A DNA stretch of 64,000 bases from Micromonospora terminaliae (GCF_009671205.1 NZ_CP045309.1:1364001-1428000), one strand, 5' to 3'. Shown: positions 41,223 through 49,628, counted from the stretch's first letter. The notes: a model not told the origin generated them from the sequence alone. Numbers and translations are program-made.

Positions 41223-41537
41223 ATGAAACGGATCGTGGAGATCGTCCCCGCCCGGCCCGGCTGGTACGCCCGGTGGCAGGTCGACCCGGGTGGCACCCGC
41301 AGCTACCCGGTGACCCTCTGGGCGCTGCTGGAGGAGATCGACGGCACCGGACGTGAGGTCGTCGGCGTCGACTGTGTGGGGCAGTGGCCGGGAGCCGACG
41401 ACAACGAGGCGGGTGGGGAGTTCGTCCGTTACCTGTTCCAGACGCCCGATTCGGGCACGCCGGAGGACGCGGCGTCGCCCACGGTGGGGGAGCTGCGCGA
41501 GTCCGGCCCGCGCCTGCAGGCCACCCCGGCCGCCTGA
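41223..41537 (+). CDS. hypothetical protein, 104 aa
   Basis: MKRIVEIVPARPGWYARWQV then SYPVTLWALLEEIDGTGREV and a second strand-helix segment (VVGVDCVGQWPGADDNEAGG). Short, soluble, mixed alpha/beta, with an acidic C-terminal tail. GGAAGGG precedes the ATG at good spacing and codon use is normal. Not recognised as a named family; seems lineage-specific. It is followed by a strong bidirectional terminator shared with the STAS gene. Confidence 0.65.
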   Translation: MKRIVEIVPARPGWYARWQVDPGGTRSYPVTLWALLEEIDGTGREVVGVDCVGQWPGADDNEAGGEFVRYLFQTPDSGTPEDAASPTVGELRESGPRLQATPAA

Positions 41538-41549
41538 GCCACCCTCCCC

Positions 41550-41582
41550 GGCCCCCGGCCCCTGGTCCCAGGGTCGGGGGCC
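41550..41582. terminator. bidirectional terminator
   Basis: GGCCCCCG pairs with CGGGGGCC, and an inner CCCTGG-TC-CCAGGG extends the stem. It lies between convergent genes. Confidence 0.75.
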
Positions 41583-41601
41583 ACCTCCCGTTTCCGGGCG
41601 G

Positions 41602-41949
41602 TCAGCCGGCCTCGCGGGTGGCCCCGGTCTCCCCGGGCGGCGGGACGGCGAGCAACTCGGCCAGCCCCGTGCGGTCGAGCAGCTGCCGCACCTGCGGGCC
41701 CACGGCGTCCAGCCGCACCGGACCGGCGCCGGCCCGGTGGATGACCACCAGGGCGCTGAGGCCGGAGGAGTCGCAGAGCGCCACCCCGGCGAAGTCGAGC
41801 AGCAGCTCCTGGCACCCGTCGCGGCGCAGCTCGGCGGCGACGGCGACGAGCTCCGGCGCCGTGTCGAAATCCAGCTCGCCGGTCAGCCGGAGGCGGGCAC
41901 GTCCGGCGTCGAGCCGGTCCACCTCGATGGTCAGCAGCTGCGCGGGCAT
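41602..41949 (-). CDS. STAS-domain anti-sigma factor antagonist
   Basis: 115 residues, a single STAS domain. LDFAGVALCDSSGLSALVVI contains the phosphorylatable Ser of the DSSGL motif. In partner switching the unphosphorylated form sequesters an anti-sigma kinase and frees a sigma factor; a SpoIIE phosphatase activates it. Such a phosphatase lies divergently about 640 bases away. A second STAS gene lies 46 bases upstream on the same strand, so they are probably co-transcribed. ATG 41949. Confidence 0.9.
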   Translation of the reverse strand: MPAQLLTIEVDRLDAGRARLRLTGELDFDTAPELVAVAAELRRDGCQELLLDFAGVALCDSSGLSALVVIHRAGAGPVRLDAVGPQVRQLLDRTGLAELLAVPPPGETGATREAG

Positions 41950-41995
41950 ACGGCCATGTTTCCAGCTCGGCCCGGTCCGGGAAACCCCGGGGTGC

Positions 41996-42382
41996 TCAGG
42001 CAAGGGCGGACGAGTCCGGTACGGACCGGCCGTCGGCCTGCGGCCGGGCCAGCAGGCCGGCCACGCCGGTCATCTCGAGGAGGGTCGCCAGGAAGCGGGG
42101 CGTCTCCCGGAGCTGGATGGCCGTGCCGCTCTGCTGGCCGTGCCGCCAGGCGTGCACGATCACCGACAGGCCGGTGCTGTCGATGAAGATCAGGTCACGG
42201 AAGTCGAGCACGAGCGTCCGCGGGGCCTCGGCCAGCAGCCGGTCGACCTCGGTGCGCAGCGGGGCGGCCGTGGCGAAGGCCAGGTCGCCGCCGATCCGGA
42301 TGGCCGGCGTGCCCGGGTCGGAGCGGTCCACGGAGATGGTGAGTGGTGTCGCCTCAGGCGTTCTCCGTCGGGGTGCCACCAT
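41996..42382 (-). CDS. STAS-domain protein
   Basis: 128 residues. LVLDFRDLIFIDSTGLSVIV carries the Ser-Thr of the DSTGL motif (Ser as phosphoacceptor). The strand AIRIGGDLAFATAAPL is the usual STAS opening. Probable anti-anti-sigma factor. ATG 42382 follows GGAGAGG. The frame extends upstream to 42538, but that part lacks domain character. It is divergent from the SpoIIE phosphatase gene and first of the two-gene STAS unit. The 208-base divergent interval holds no other gene. Confidence 0.85.
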   Translation of the reverse strand: MVAPRRRTPEATPLTISVDRSDPGTPAIRIGGDLAFATAAPLRTEVDRLLAEAPRTLVLDFRDLIFIDSTGLSVIVHAWRHGQQSGTAIQLRETPRFLATLLEMTGVAGLLARPQADGRSVPDSSALA

Positions 42383-42590
42383 CACGCCTCTCCGCGCTGC
42401 CGGCCGGGGCCGGGTCCTTCCCGGATCGTAACAAGCCCGGAACGGGCCCGCCGGATGGCGAGTCCGCAGGCCGGGCGGTCGGCCGTGGGGTGGCGGTACC
42501 GGCACACCGGCGTAGGGTGGGCGGAGAGATTTGACCATACGCGCCGCTTCCGGTGGACCGCGGGTATCGACGAGGAGTGGGGCTCAGCTG

Positions 42591-44387
42591 GTGACTGCTG
42601 CCGACGTCAGGGGTGCTGACCCGGGCGACGGACGGATCTCCACGCCGGGTGCCCGACGGGCTCGGGCGTGGTCCCCGTCCGAGCCGGTCCTGCCGCCCCT
42701 GGCCCCGGACCGCGGCCCGGCCAGCCCCGACTGGTCGGCGGTGGTGGAGCACTTCCGCGAGGGCCTGATCGTCTGCGACGCCGACGGGGTGGTGCGGCAT
42801 CTCAGCCCGGTGGCCGAGCGGCTGGTCCCCGAGGTGGCGCCCGGCGAGGTCCTCGCCGCGGCCGGCGTTCCCGCGCTCGGCGGCGACGACCCGGGCGAGT
42901 TCACCCATCACGGCCGGCGACTGCGGCTGCGCCGGGTCCCGCTCTCCGCCGGTCGTCGCTGCTGGTACGTCGAGGACGTCACCGAGAGCGTCAGCCGCGC
43001 CGACGCGCTGCTCGCCGAGCGGGCCCGCTCGGCGTTCCTCGCCGTGGTCGGCGAGAAGCTCGGCAACCCCCTGCACCCCGACCGCGCCGCCGCCGCGGTG
43101 GTCCGGCTGGCCGTGCCGACCGTGGCCGACGTCGCCGTGCTGGTGCTGGCCCCCCGCTCCGGCCGGGCCCGGTGGTGGCGGGCGGTGCGCGCCGACGACG
43201 GCGACAACTCCAGCTCGGCGCGTCTGACGCCGCGCCGCGACCTGGAGCCGTCGCCGGCCGTGGACAGCGGCGTCCTCGCCGCCGCGGCGCTGCCGTCGGC
43301 GATCGAGGAGGGGCTCGGCGGCGCCGAGCCGCACGCCCTGGACTGGCTGGTCGAGCAGGCCGTCGAGGCGGGCTGGCTGCCCGGGCTCGAGGAGGCCGGC
43401 GCCACGGCGCGGGTGGTGCCGTTGCCCGGCCGGGAGACCCCGGTGGGCGTGCTGCTGGTCGCCCGCCGGGCCAGCCGCTGGTACGACGAGGCCGACCTCG
43501 ACCTGGTCCGCGCCTTCGCGGCCCGGGCGGGCGCCGCGCTCACCACCGCTCTGCTCTACCGCGACCAGGCCGAGGTGGCCGACACCCTGCAGGCCAGCCT
43601 CCTGCCCGTCGAGCCGGCGGCGGCCCAGGGCGTGCAGTGGGGCACCGCCTACCGGCCGGCGCAGGCCGGGCTGCGGATCGGCGGTGACTTCTACGGCTCA
43701 CACCGGCTCGTCGACGGCGGGTCGGTCTTCTTCCTCGGCGACGTCTCCGGCAAGGGCGTGGAGGCCGCCGTGTTCACCGGCCAGCTCCGCCAGTGCCTGC
43801 ACGCGCTGCACCGGGTCGAGTCGCAGCCGGGGCGGCTGCTGAAGCTGCTCAACGACGCGTTGCTGGAGACCACCCAGGCGCACGGGCAGGGCCGGTTCGC
43901 CACGATGGTGCTGGGCGTGGTGCGCCCCCACCGCGACGGCGGGCTCACCCTGACCATGGCCGGCGGCGGTCACCTCCCGCCACTGGTGCTGCGGGCCTCC
44001 GGCGAGGTGGAGGTCGTGCCGCTGAGCGGGATGCTGATCGGCGTGGTGCCGGATCCCCGCATCGGCGAGGTCACCGTCCACCTGGTCCCGGGCGAGACCT
44101 GCCTGCTCTACAGCGACGGGGTGACCGAGGCGCGCGACGGCCGGCGGGGTGACGAGCAGTTCGGCGCCGAGCGGCTGCTGCACGCGGTGACCGGCTGCCA
44201 CCGGATGCCGGCCCCGGCGCTGGCCGAGCGGGTCGAGCAGGTGACCTGTGACTGGCTCGGCCACAGCGACCATGACGACATCGCGGTGCTCGCGTTGCGG
44301 GCGACGAGCCCGGGCCGCCCGGGGCGGCACCTGCACGCGGTGCCCGAGCCGGTCGGCACCGACCGAACGAGGGAGACCGACGCGTGA
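42591..44387 (+). CDS. PAS-GAF-SpoIIE (PP2C) phosphatase
   Basis: 598 residues. A PAS-like domain lies at about 48-140 (FREGLIVCDADGVVRHLSPV), a GAF domain at 160-335, and a PPM/SpoIIE phosphatase at 365-585. Metal ligands are in GGDFYG, FLGDVSGKGVEAAV, LLYSDGVTEARDG and HDDIAVLALR. Such RsbU/RsbP-like enzymes dephosphorylate STAS antagonists in response to signals sensed by PAS/GAF. Start GTG 42591 was chosen at the end of a disordered stretch; a TTG at 42531 behind GGAGAG is an alternative. Its stop overlaps the start of the B12-binding gene (GTGA), so the two are coupled. Confidence 0.88.
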   Translation: MTAADVRGADPGDGRISTPGARRARAWSPSEPVLPPLAPDRGPASPDWSAVVEHFREGLIVCDADGVVRHLSPVAERLVPEVAPGEVLAAAGVPALGGDDPGEFTHHGRRLRLRRVPLSAGRRCWYVEDVTESVSRADALLAERARSAFLAVVGEKLGNPLHPDRAAAAVVRLAVPTVADVAVLVLAPRSGRARWWRAVRADDGDNSSSARLTPRRDLEPSPAVDSGVLAAAALPSAIEEGLGGAEPHALDWLVEQAVEAGWLPGLEEAGATARVVPLPGRETPVGVLLVARRASRWYDEADLDLVRAFAARAGAALTTALLYRDQAEVADTLQASLLPVEPAAAQGVQWGTAYRPAQAGLRIGGDFYGSHRLVDGGSVFFLGDVSGKGVEAAVFTGQLRQCLHALHRVESQPGRLLKLLNDALLETTQAHGQGRFATMVLGVVRPHRDGGLTLTMAGGGHLPPLVLRASGEVEVVPLSGMLIGVVPDPRIGEVTVHLVPGETCLLYSDGVTEARDGRRGDEQFGAERLLHAVTGCHRMPAPALAERVEQVTCDWLGHSDHDDIAVLALRATSPGRPGRHLHAVPEPVGTDRTRETDA

Positions 44388-45433
44388 CCGCCACGACCAC
44401 CGAGGCCGACCCGGCCCAGGCCTTTCCCGGCTACCTGGAGTGCCTCGCGGAGGCCGACGAGCACGCCGCCGTCGAGGTGGCCCGCGGGCTGCTGGAGGCC
44501 GGCGTGCCGGCCGAGCGGGTGCTGCTGGACCTGGTGGCTCCGGCCCAGGCCGAGGTGGGGGAGCGGTGGGCGCGCGACGAGTGGAGCGTGGCCCAGGAGC
44601 ACGCCGCCACCCACATCAGCGAACGGGTGGTGGCGGCCGTGGCCGCGTACGTCGACCCCCGGCCCACCCGCGGCCGGATCGTGGTCGCCTGCATGGACGG
44701 CGAGTGGCACGCGCTGCCCGCCCGGTTGGTGGCCGAGGTCCTGCGGCTGCGCGGCTGGCAGATCACCTTCCTCGGGGCCAGCGTGCCCGCCGCCCACCTG
44801 GTGTCCTACCTGCACCGGTACGACGCGCACGCGGTCGCCCTCGCCTGCGCGCTGCCGATGCGGCTGCCGCACGCGCACCGCATGATCGAGGCGTGCCGGC
44901 GCTCCGACGTGCCGGTGGTGGTGGGCGGGCGCGGCTTCGGCGGCGACGGCCGCTGGGCCCGCGTGCTCGGCGTGCCCTGGGCGCCGGACGCGCCGACCGC
45001 CGCCGACCTGGTCGCCGACGAGCGGGCGCTGCGCGCCGTGCCGCCGGCCCGGCTCGACCACCTCGCCGACGACGAGTACGCGAGCCTGGCCAAGCGGCGC
45101 GGTGAGCTGATCGACAGCGCCCTGGCCGACCTGCGGGAGCGGGTGCCCGGGGTGCGCGACTACACCCCGGCGCAGCTCGACTCGACCGTCAGCGACCTCG
45201 GCTACATCGTCGACTTCCTGTCCGCCGCCCTCTACGTCGACGACGAGACCCTCTTCACCGAGTTCGTCGAGTGGCTGGTGGAGATCCTCGTGAGCCGCCG
45301 GGTCCCCGCCGGCGCGGTCGCCCGCACCCTCGACCACTATGGACAGCGGCTGCACGACTTCCCGCGGGCCGAGCGGTTCCTCGACCGGGCCCGGGCGCTG
45401 GTCGGCGGCCTGTCCGCCGCGCCGGAACGGTGA
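44384..45433 (+). CDS. cobalamin-binding photoreceptor-like protein without HTH
   Basis: 349 residues. A four-helix cap (about 15-95) contains Trp62, nine residues, then Glu72-His73: the Wx9EH signature of CarH/LitR B12 photoreceptors. A B12-binding Rossmann domain (97-225) has His109 in DGEWHALP as the probable lower axial ligand, then ITFLGASVPAAHL. CarH's MerR HTH is missing. Instead a C-terminal helical domain (250-335; YTPAQLDSTVSDLGYIVDFL) is present. Translationally coupled to the SpoIIE phosphatase, it is likely a light or B12 input for that partner switch. Inference from architecture. Confidence 0.8.
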   Translation: MTATTTEADPAQAFPGYLECLAEADEHAAVEVARGLLEAGVPAERVLLDLVAPAQAEVGERWARDEWSVAQEHAATHISERVVAAVAAYVDPRPTRGRIVVACMDGEWHALPARLVAEVLRLRGWQITFLGASVPAAHLVSYLHRYDAHAVALACALPMRLPHAHRMIEACRRSDVPVVVGGRGFGGDGRWARVLGVPWAPDAPTAADLVADERALRAVPPARLDHLADDEYASLAKRRGELIDSALADLRERVPGVRDYTPAQLDSTVSDLGYIVDFLSAALYVDDETLFTEFVEWLVEILVSRRVPAGAVARTLDHYGQRLHDFPRAERFLDRARALVGGLSAAPER

Positions 45434-45467
45434 CCGTCGGGGTGCGGGCGCGGCGGCCGGACCTGCT

Positions 45468-45473
45468 TATACT
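45468..45473 (+). promoter_or_regulatory. -10 element upstream of STAS gene
   Basis: TATACT is a near-perfect -10, about 48 bases before the STAS start. No convincing -35 is present, so it may need an activator or an alternative sigma factor. Confidence 0.45.
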
Positions 45474-45520
45474 TGCTGCACTGCAAGGGTCGGCCTGCGG
45501 TGGGATCGAGAGGGGCCACG

Positions 45521-45868
45521 GTGACCTTCACCGTCGCGTACGGCCAGCGGGACGGCTCTCCGGCCCGCCTCCGGCTCGCGGGTGAGCTCGACCTGGGCAC
45601 CGCGCCCGAGCTCAACGCGGCCATCGACCGGCTGCTCGCCGAGGGCCACCGTGAGCTGCTGCTGGATCTTGCCGAGCTGACCTTCTGCGACTCGACCGGC
45701 ATCGCCGCGTTCGTCCGCGGCGACAACCTCGCCGCCGCGGACGGGGGCTGGTTGCGGATCACCGGGGCGACCGGCCGGGTCGCCCGGGTGCTCCAGGTGA
45801 CCGGGCTGGCCGAGGTGCTGCGACACGAGGCGGAGCCGGCCGACCCGGCCACTCCGGCCGCCTCCTGA
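45521..45868 (+). CDS. STAS-domain anti-sigma factor antagonist
   Basis: 115 residues. LLLDLAELTFCDSTGIAAFV holds the DSTG phospho-Ser motif, and RLRLAGELDLGTAPELNAAI is the family opening. It is a third antagonist in the cluster, 87 bases after the B12-binding gene and with its own TATACT promoter element. GTG follows AGAGGGG. Possibly the main substrate of the SpoIIE phosphatase; no anti-sigma kinase gene (RsbW-like) is seen nearby. Confidence 0.9.
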   Translation: MTFTVAYGQRDGSPARLRLAGELDLGTAPELNAAIDRLLAEGHRELLLDLAELTFCDSTGIAAFVRGDNLAAADGGWLRITGATGRVARVLQVTGLAEVLRHEAEPADPATPAAS

Positions 45869-45940
45869 TCGGATAGATTTCCCCGCCAGCAGTCGACCTC
45901 GCCGTCGGCGCTCCACCTCCGAGACGAAGCAGGTAGTCCC

Positions 45941-46387
45941 ATGGGTCATGGCACCCCGAGCCCCGTTCGCATCCTGGTGGTGGACGACGACCCGGGCGAC
46001 GTCCTGATGATCGAGGAGGCCCTCGAGGATTCGGACGTCGAGAAGGTCATCGACGTCGTCAACGACGGCCAGGAGGCGATGGAGTTCCTCCGCCGCGAGG
46101 GCCGGCACACCGAGGCCCAGCGGCCCGACGTCATCCTGCTCGACCTGAACATGCCGCGTATGGACGGTCGCCAGGTGCTCGGCGAGGTCAAGCGGGACGA
46201 GGACCTGCGCACCATCCCGATCGTCGTGCTGACCACCTCCAACGCCGACACCGACATCCTCGGCAGCTACACCCTCCAGGCCAACGCGTACGTGACGAAG
46301 CCGATCGACCTGGACGACTTCAACGACGTGGTCCGCCGCATCGACGAGTTCTTCGGCCGGGTGGTCGTGCTCCCCAAGCACCCCTGA
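45941..46387 (+). CDS. single-domain response regulator (Rcp1-like)
   Basis: 148 residues, one receiver domain. Acidic pair in ILVVDDDPGD, phosphoacceptor Asp68 in VILLDLNMPRMDG, switch Thr in VLTTS, and Lys in YVTKPIDLDD. The insert after EFLRREG is typical of receivers that serve phytochromes and related light sensors (Rcp1 type). With no output domain it may act as a phosphate relay or shuttle. Its position beside a photoreceptor-like gene is suggestive. ATG 45941; ribosome binding site weak (CAGGTAG). Confidence 0.85.
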   Translation: MGHGTPSPVRILVVDDDPGDVLMIEEALEDSDVEKVIDVVNDGQEAMEFLRREGRHTEAQRPDVILLDLNMPRMDGRQVLGEVKRDEDLRTIPIVVLTTSNADTDILGSYTLQANAYVTKPIDLDDFNDVVRRIDEFFGRVVVLPKHP

Positions 46388-46507
46388 CCGGTTTCGTCCG
46401 GACGTCCGGATGCTGAACAATTTCCGGGAACCGCCGCGGCCGTGGCCGTGGCCGCCCAGGATCGTCAGGTGGGGACGTGACACCGGCTGCCTGGGGGGCG
46501 ACACAGG

Positions 46508-46996
46508 ATGAGGTTCTCCGTCGTTGAGACCGGCTACGACCAGCGGCAGGTGGACTCCTGCCTGGACGAGCTGGGAATCCGGTTGGTCCGGCTCGCGGCG
46601 CGCGCGGAGAGCGCCGCCGGCGCCGGCCGCGAGTGGGACCTGATCCGGGAGGACGCGGCCCACCTCTGCGACTTCCTGCGCCGCCGCACGGCCGCCGTCG
46701 ACGGCGACCCGGCCGCCGGCACGGCCGCCGAGCGGGAGGCCGCCCGGCTGCTGGCCGAGGCCCGTGGCGAGCTGGAGGCCGCCCGGGAGGAGGCCCGCCA
46801 GGTCCGCGAGCAGGCCTACGCCGACGCCGTCCGGGCGCGCCGCGACTTCGAGGCGGCGCTGCTGGCCCGCCGCCGGCGCGAGGCCCGCGTCGACGAGATC
46901 CTCGCCGGGGTACGCGGCGACACGGTGCCCCCGGACACGCCGACCGCCGCCGCGGGCGTGCCGACCGGCGGTGCCGGCGAGCGCAGCGCCGCCTGA
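46508..46996 (+). CDS. DivIVA-like coiled-coil protein
   Basis: 162 residues. MRFSVVETGYDQRQVDSCLD matches the DivIVA N-terminal motif (F-x4-x-GYD--xVD-FL). A helical middle and a long Ala/Glu/Arg coiled coil (about 75-140) follow, with a disordered tail. DivIVA-type proteins mark poles or curved membrane and recruit wall synthesis. This short form may be a scaffold. It ends seven bases from the convergent lysozyme-like gene. Confidence 0.7.
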   Translation: MRFSVVETGYDQRQVDSCLDELGIRLVRLAARAESAAGAGREWDLIREDAAHLCDFLRRRTAAVDGDPAAGTAAEREAARLLAEARGELEAAREEARQVREQAYADAVRARRDFEAALLARRRREARVDEILAGVRGDTVPPDTPTAAAGVPTGGAGERSAA

Positions 46997-47003
46997 GCCC
47001 CGC

Positions 47004-47840
47004 TCAGACCAGCGCCGCCACCACCGTGGTCGCGCGCTCCTCGTGCTGCGCGTACGCGTCGGGGAAGGCGGAGACCTGCACCGCCTGGGCGGCCGCCGTG
47101 AGGCTCATCTCGGTCCAGCCCGGCACCTCGTTCAGCGCGGTGAAGAAGGCGCGGGCCGCGTACGCCGGGCGCATGCACTCGGCGACGGTGCCCCAGCCGC
47201 TGCTGGGCCGCTGCTGGAACAGGCCGACCGAGTCGTGGTCGGAGCCGCTGCCCTGGTGCGGGTAGTCGAACGACTCGGGGAGCACGTCGCTGGCCAGGTT
47301 GTAGAGGTTGCTCTCCTGCATGGCGGTGGCCACGGCCACCACGAGCGCCCGGCGGGGCATCTTCATGGCCAGGCCGGTGTCGACGATGCTCTTGGCGTTG
47401 TCCATCTGCCGCTGGTCCAGCCCGGCGACGGGGCGGGGATGCTTCGGGCGGACGGGCTTCTTCGGGGTCTTCTTCTTCGTGGGCGTCGGGCTCGGGGTGG
47501 CGACGGGGATCGGGGTGACCGGGATCGCGACCGGCGGGGCGGCCCGCTCGAAGTCCCGGGAGGCCCGCTGCTCGGTGGCCGCCCGGTCGGCGAGCACCTC
47601 ACGGACCGGTTCGTGGTGCTGGCCGGTCTCCCGGGCGCCGACGACGCCGATCAGACCGAGGCAGCAGGTGACGCCGGTGGCGACGGCGACCCGGGCGGGA
47701 GTGGAGCGGACCGGTCCGCGCCGGGCCGGCTCCGGGGCGCGGTGCCGCCCGATCCTCCGTTCGGCCGATGCCGGGTCGATCGTACGGCGAACGGGTGGCG
47801 TGTCGGTCGACTGCTGCTTTTCGGGGTGATCGGCATGCAC
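47004..47840 (-). CDS. lysozyme-like protein, third paralogue, membrane-anchored
   Basis: 278 residues. A basic N-terminus, one hydrophobic segment (about 50-68), a Pro/Lys/Thr linker (PTPTKKKTPKKPVRPKHPRP) and then the same domain as at 15367 and 20216: AMQESNLYNLAS (putative catalytic Glu) and DSVGLFQQRPSSGWG. The linker suits a domain crossing or embedding in peptidoglycan, probably as a type II membrane protein. Start GTG 47840 is supported by minus-strand TAGCCT six bases upstream. Its promoter does not match the sigma-R-type pairs of the other two. Confidence 0.75.
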   Translation of the reverse strand: MHADHPEKQQSTDTPPVRRTIDPASAERRIGRHRAPEPARRGPVRSTPARVAVATGVTCCLGLIGVVGARETGQHHEPVREVLADRAATEQRASRDFERAAPPVAIPVTPIPVATPSPTPTKKKTPKKPVRPKHPRPVAGLDQRQMDNAKSIVDTGLAMKMPRRALVVAVATAMQESNLYNLASDVLPESFDYPHQGSGSDHDSVGLFQQRPSSGWGTVAECMRPAYAARAFFTALNEVPGWTEMSLTAAAQAVQVSAFPDAYAQHEERATTVVAALV

Positions 47841-47846
47841 CCGCCG

Positions 47847-47852
47847 AGGCTA
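47847..47852 (-). promoter_or_regulatory. -10 element of a leaderless promoter
   Basis: Minus-strand TAGCCT, six bases, GTG of the third lysozyme-like gene. Confidence 0.55.
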
Positions 47853-47859
47853 GAAAGCT

Positions 47860-48159
47860 TCCCGGCGCTTGCCATCGGGGTAGTTGGTGGCATGCGCCAC
47901 AATTTGCCATGATCCGCCCGCACATTACGCTCGGTAAAACACGAATTCGATCATCCTCGCGATTCGCATTTTCCGTTCATGTCGGAAAGTCCGTGCTGAA
48001 GTAGGCGCGTGATCCTCTTCTCCGCAGTTCCGCCCGACCTCCTCTGTTCGGACGAGGGGTGTGCCCGCCACCTGGGGGTCCGTCCGTCGGTCGGAGGTGC
48101 CACGCGACCACCGACCGGGCGTACCCCGGATCACGGTCACCGAGGGCCCCACCGCTCGA
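47860..48159. other. AT-richer divergent intergenic region
   Basis: Between two divergent genes, 47880-48000 has markedly lower GC than the rest of the window (runs such as CGGTAAAACACGAATTCGAT). It includes GGTGGCATGCGCCAC-like symmetry near 47885. No ORF with a plausible start is seen. Probably promoter and regulator-binding sequence. Confidence 0.4.
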
Positions 48160-48172
48160 TACGATGCGGACG

Positions 48173-49123
48173 GTGACGGAGCAGATGGTCGATGAGCGGA
48201 CCGCCGGAGAACCCGCCGGCCGCCCGCGCCGGCGGGGGCTGGTCGTCGGCGCCTGCGCGGTCCTGCTCGCCGTCCTGATGGTCGGCCACCGGGCGGTGCC
48301 CAACGTGCACGGCCTCGGCAGCCTGGTCGACAGCGCCACCCCGCTGCTCGGGCTCGGCGTACCCCTGCTCGCGCTCGCGGCGCTGCTGCGCCGGTCCCGC
48401 CGGGCCCTGCTCGTGGTCCTGCTGCCGGCGGTGGTCTGGGCGGCGCTCTACGGCGGCGCCTGGCTGCGCCCGGCATCGGGCGCCGGCGCCACGTCAGTGC
48501 GGGTGGCCAGCCAGAACCTGCGCTCGGGCAATCCCGACCCGGCCGCCACGGTCGGCGCCCTCGCCGACGCCGCCCCGGACCTCATCGGGCTCCAGGAGGT
48601 CGACGACGGCGACCGCGTCGCCGCCGCCCTGGGCGGCCGCTACCCGCACCGGGCCGCGGTCTCCACCGTCGCGCTGTGGAGCCGCTGGCCGATCCGGGAG
48701 GCGCACGGCGTGGACACCGGCCTCGGCTGGGAGCGCGCGCTGCGGGCCGTGGTGGTCACCCCGCAGGGCGACCTGGCGGTGTACGTGGTCCACCTCGGCT
48801 CGGCCCGCGCCGGGCACACCGCCACCCGGGACGAGACCCTCGCGGCGCTCGCGGCGACCGTCCGGGCCGACGACGCGCCCCGGCTGGTGGTGCTCGGCGA
48901 CCTGAACACCGCCACCACCGACCGGGTCTTCGGGCCGCTCACCCGCCTGCTCGACGACGCCCAGGCCGAGGCCGGGCAGGGCTTCGGCTTCACCTGGCCG
49001 GCGGAGCTTCCGGTGACCCGCCCGGACCACGTCCTCTACCGCGGGCTCACCCCCACCACGGCTGGGGTCGTGCACACCCCGGACAGCGACCACCGGGCGG
49101 TGACCGCCGGCTTCCGCTGGTGA
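48173..49123 (+). CDS. membrane-anchored endonuclease/exonuclease/phosphatase family protein
   Basis: 316 residues. Three N-terminal hydrophobic segments (about 20-100) precede an EEP domain: VASQNLRSGN (Asn ligand), LIGLQEVDDGD (Glu), VVLGDLNTAT (Asp-Asn) and DSDHRAVTAGF (Asp-His). This YafD/sphingomyelinase-like arrangement places the catalytic domain outside the membrane, where it could cleave phosphodiesters in lipids or nucleic acids. Start GTG 48173 has TACGAT seven bases upstream; ATG 48164 is an alternative but overlaps that element. Confidence 0.85.
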   Translation: MTEQMVDERTAGEPAGRPRRRGLVVGACAVLLAVLMVGHRAVPNVHGLGSLVDSATPLLGLGVPLLALAALLRRSRRALLVVLLPAVVWAALYGGAWLRPASGAGATSVRVASQNLRSGNPDPAATVGALADAAPDLIGLQEVDDGDRVAAALGGRYPHRAAVSTVALWSRWPIREAHGVDTGLGWERALRAVVVTPQGDLAVYVVHLGSARAGHTATRDETLAALAATVRADDAPRLVVLGDLNTATTDRVFGPLTRLLDDAQAEAGQGFGFTWPAELPVTRPDHVLYRGLTPTTAGVVHTPDSDHRAVTAGFRW

Positions 49124-49127
49124 GCGG

Positions 49128-49556
49128 TCAGTGCCGGCCGTTCTCCGCCGGGGTGACGGTCAGCCGGTGCCGGCTGTTGTCGCCGCTGGAGAAGGGCCAG
49201 AGCCGGTCCGCGTGTGCGACGAGGTCGACCAGCTGGTCCCGGGTGAGACCGGCCGAGGAGATCTCGGCGTGCACGTCGGCGCGGTACCGGCCGTCGTCGT
49301 CGCGGCCCAGCTTCGCGGCCGCGGTCACCTCGACGGTGTGCGCCTCGTCGGTGATCTCGCCGGCCGCCTCCACCGCCGCGTGGTGCAGGCAGGAGGCGAA
49401 CGCGGCGGCCAGGAGCTGCTCGGGCGTCAGCCCCGTGCAGTGCGGCGCCAACGGGGACGCCAGGGCGGAGGAGAGACCGCCGTCATCGGTGCGTACGTGA
49501 CCGCCCGCGGCGGTCGCCGTGGCCGTCTCGGCCAGCCAGGAACTCGGATCCGGCAT
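49128..49556 (-). CDS. OsmC/Ohr-family protein lacking the second Cys
   Basis: 142 residues. GLTPEQLLAAAFASCLHHAA contains the first conserved Cys of OsmC/Ohr peroxidases, and an additional Cys precedes it (PHCTG). The normal resolving Cys in the AHxxCPYS motif is replaced (AHADRLWPFS), so the standard thiol cycle is altered. It may use the extra Cys or be a non-peroxidase member. ATG 49556 follows GGGAGG. It converges with the EEP gene at a four-base gap. Confidence 0.8.
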   Translation of the reverse strand: MPDPSSWLAETATATAAGGHVRTDDGGLSSALASPLAPHCTGLTPEQLLAAAFASCLHHAAVEAAGEITDEAHTVEVTAAAKLGRDDDGRYRADVHAEISSAGLTRDQLVDLVAHADRLWPFSSGDNSRHRLTVTPAENGRH

Positions 49557-49628
49557 CGCGTTCCTCCCGTCACTCACCCGCCCGGCTACCCGGCCCCCGG
49601 CCGGCGAAACCGCGCCTGAGCAGGCGCG

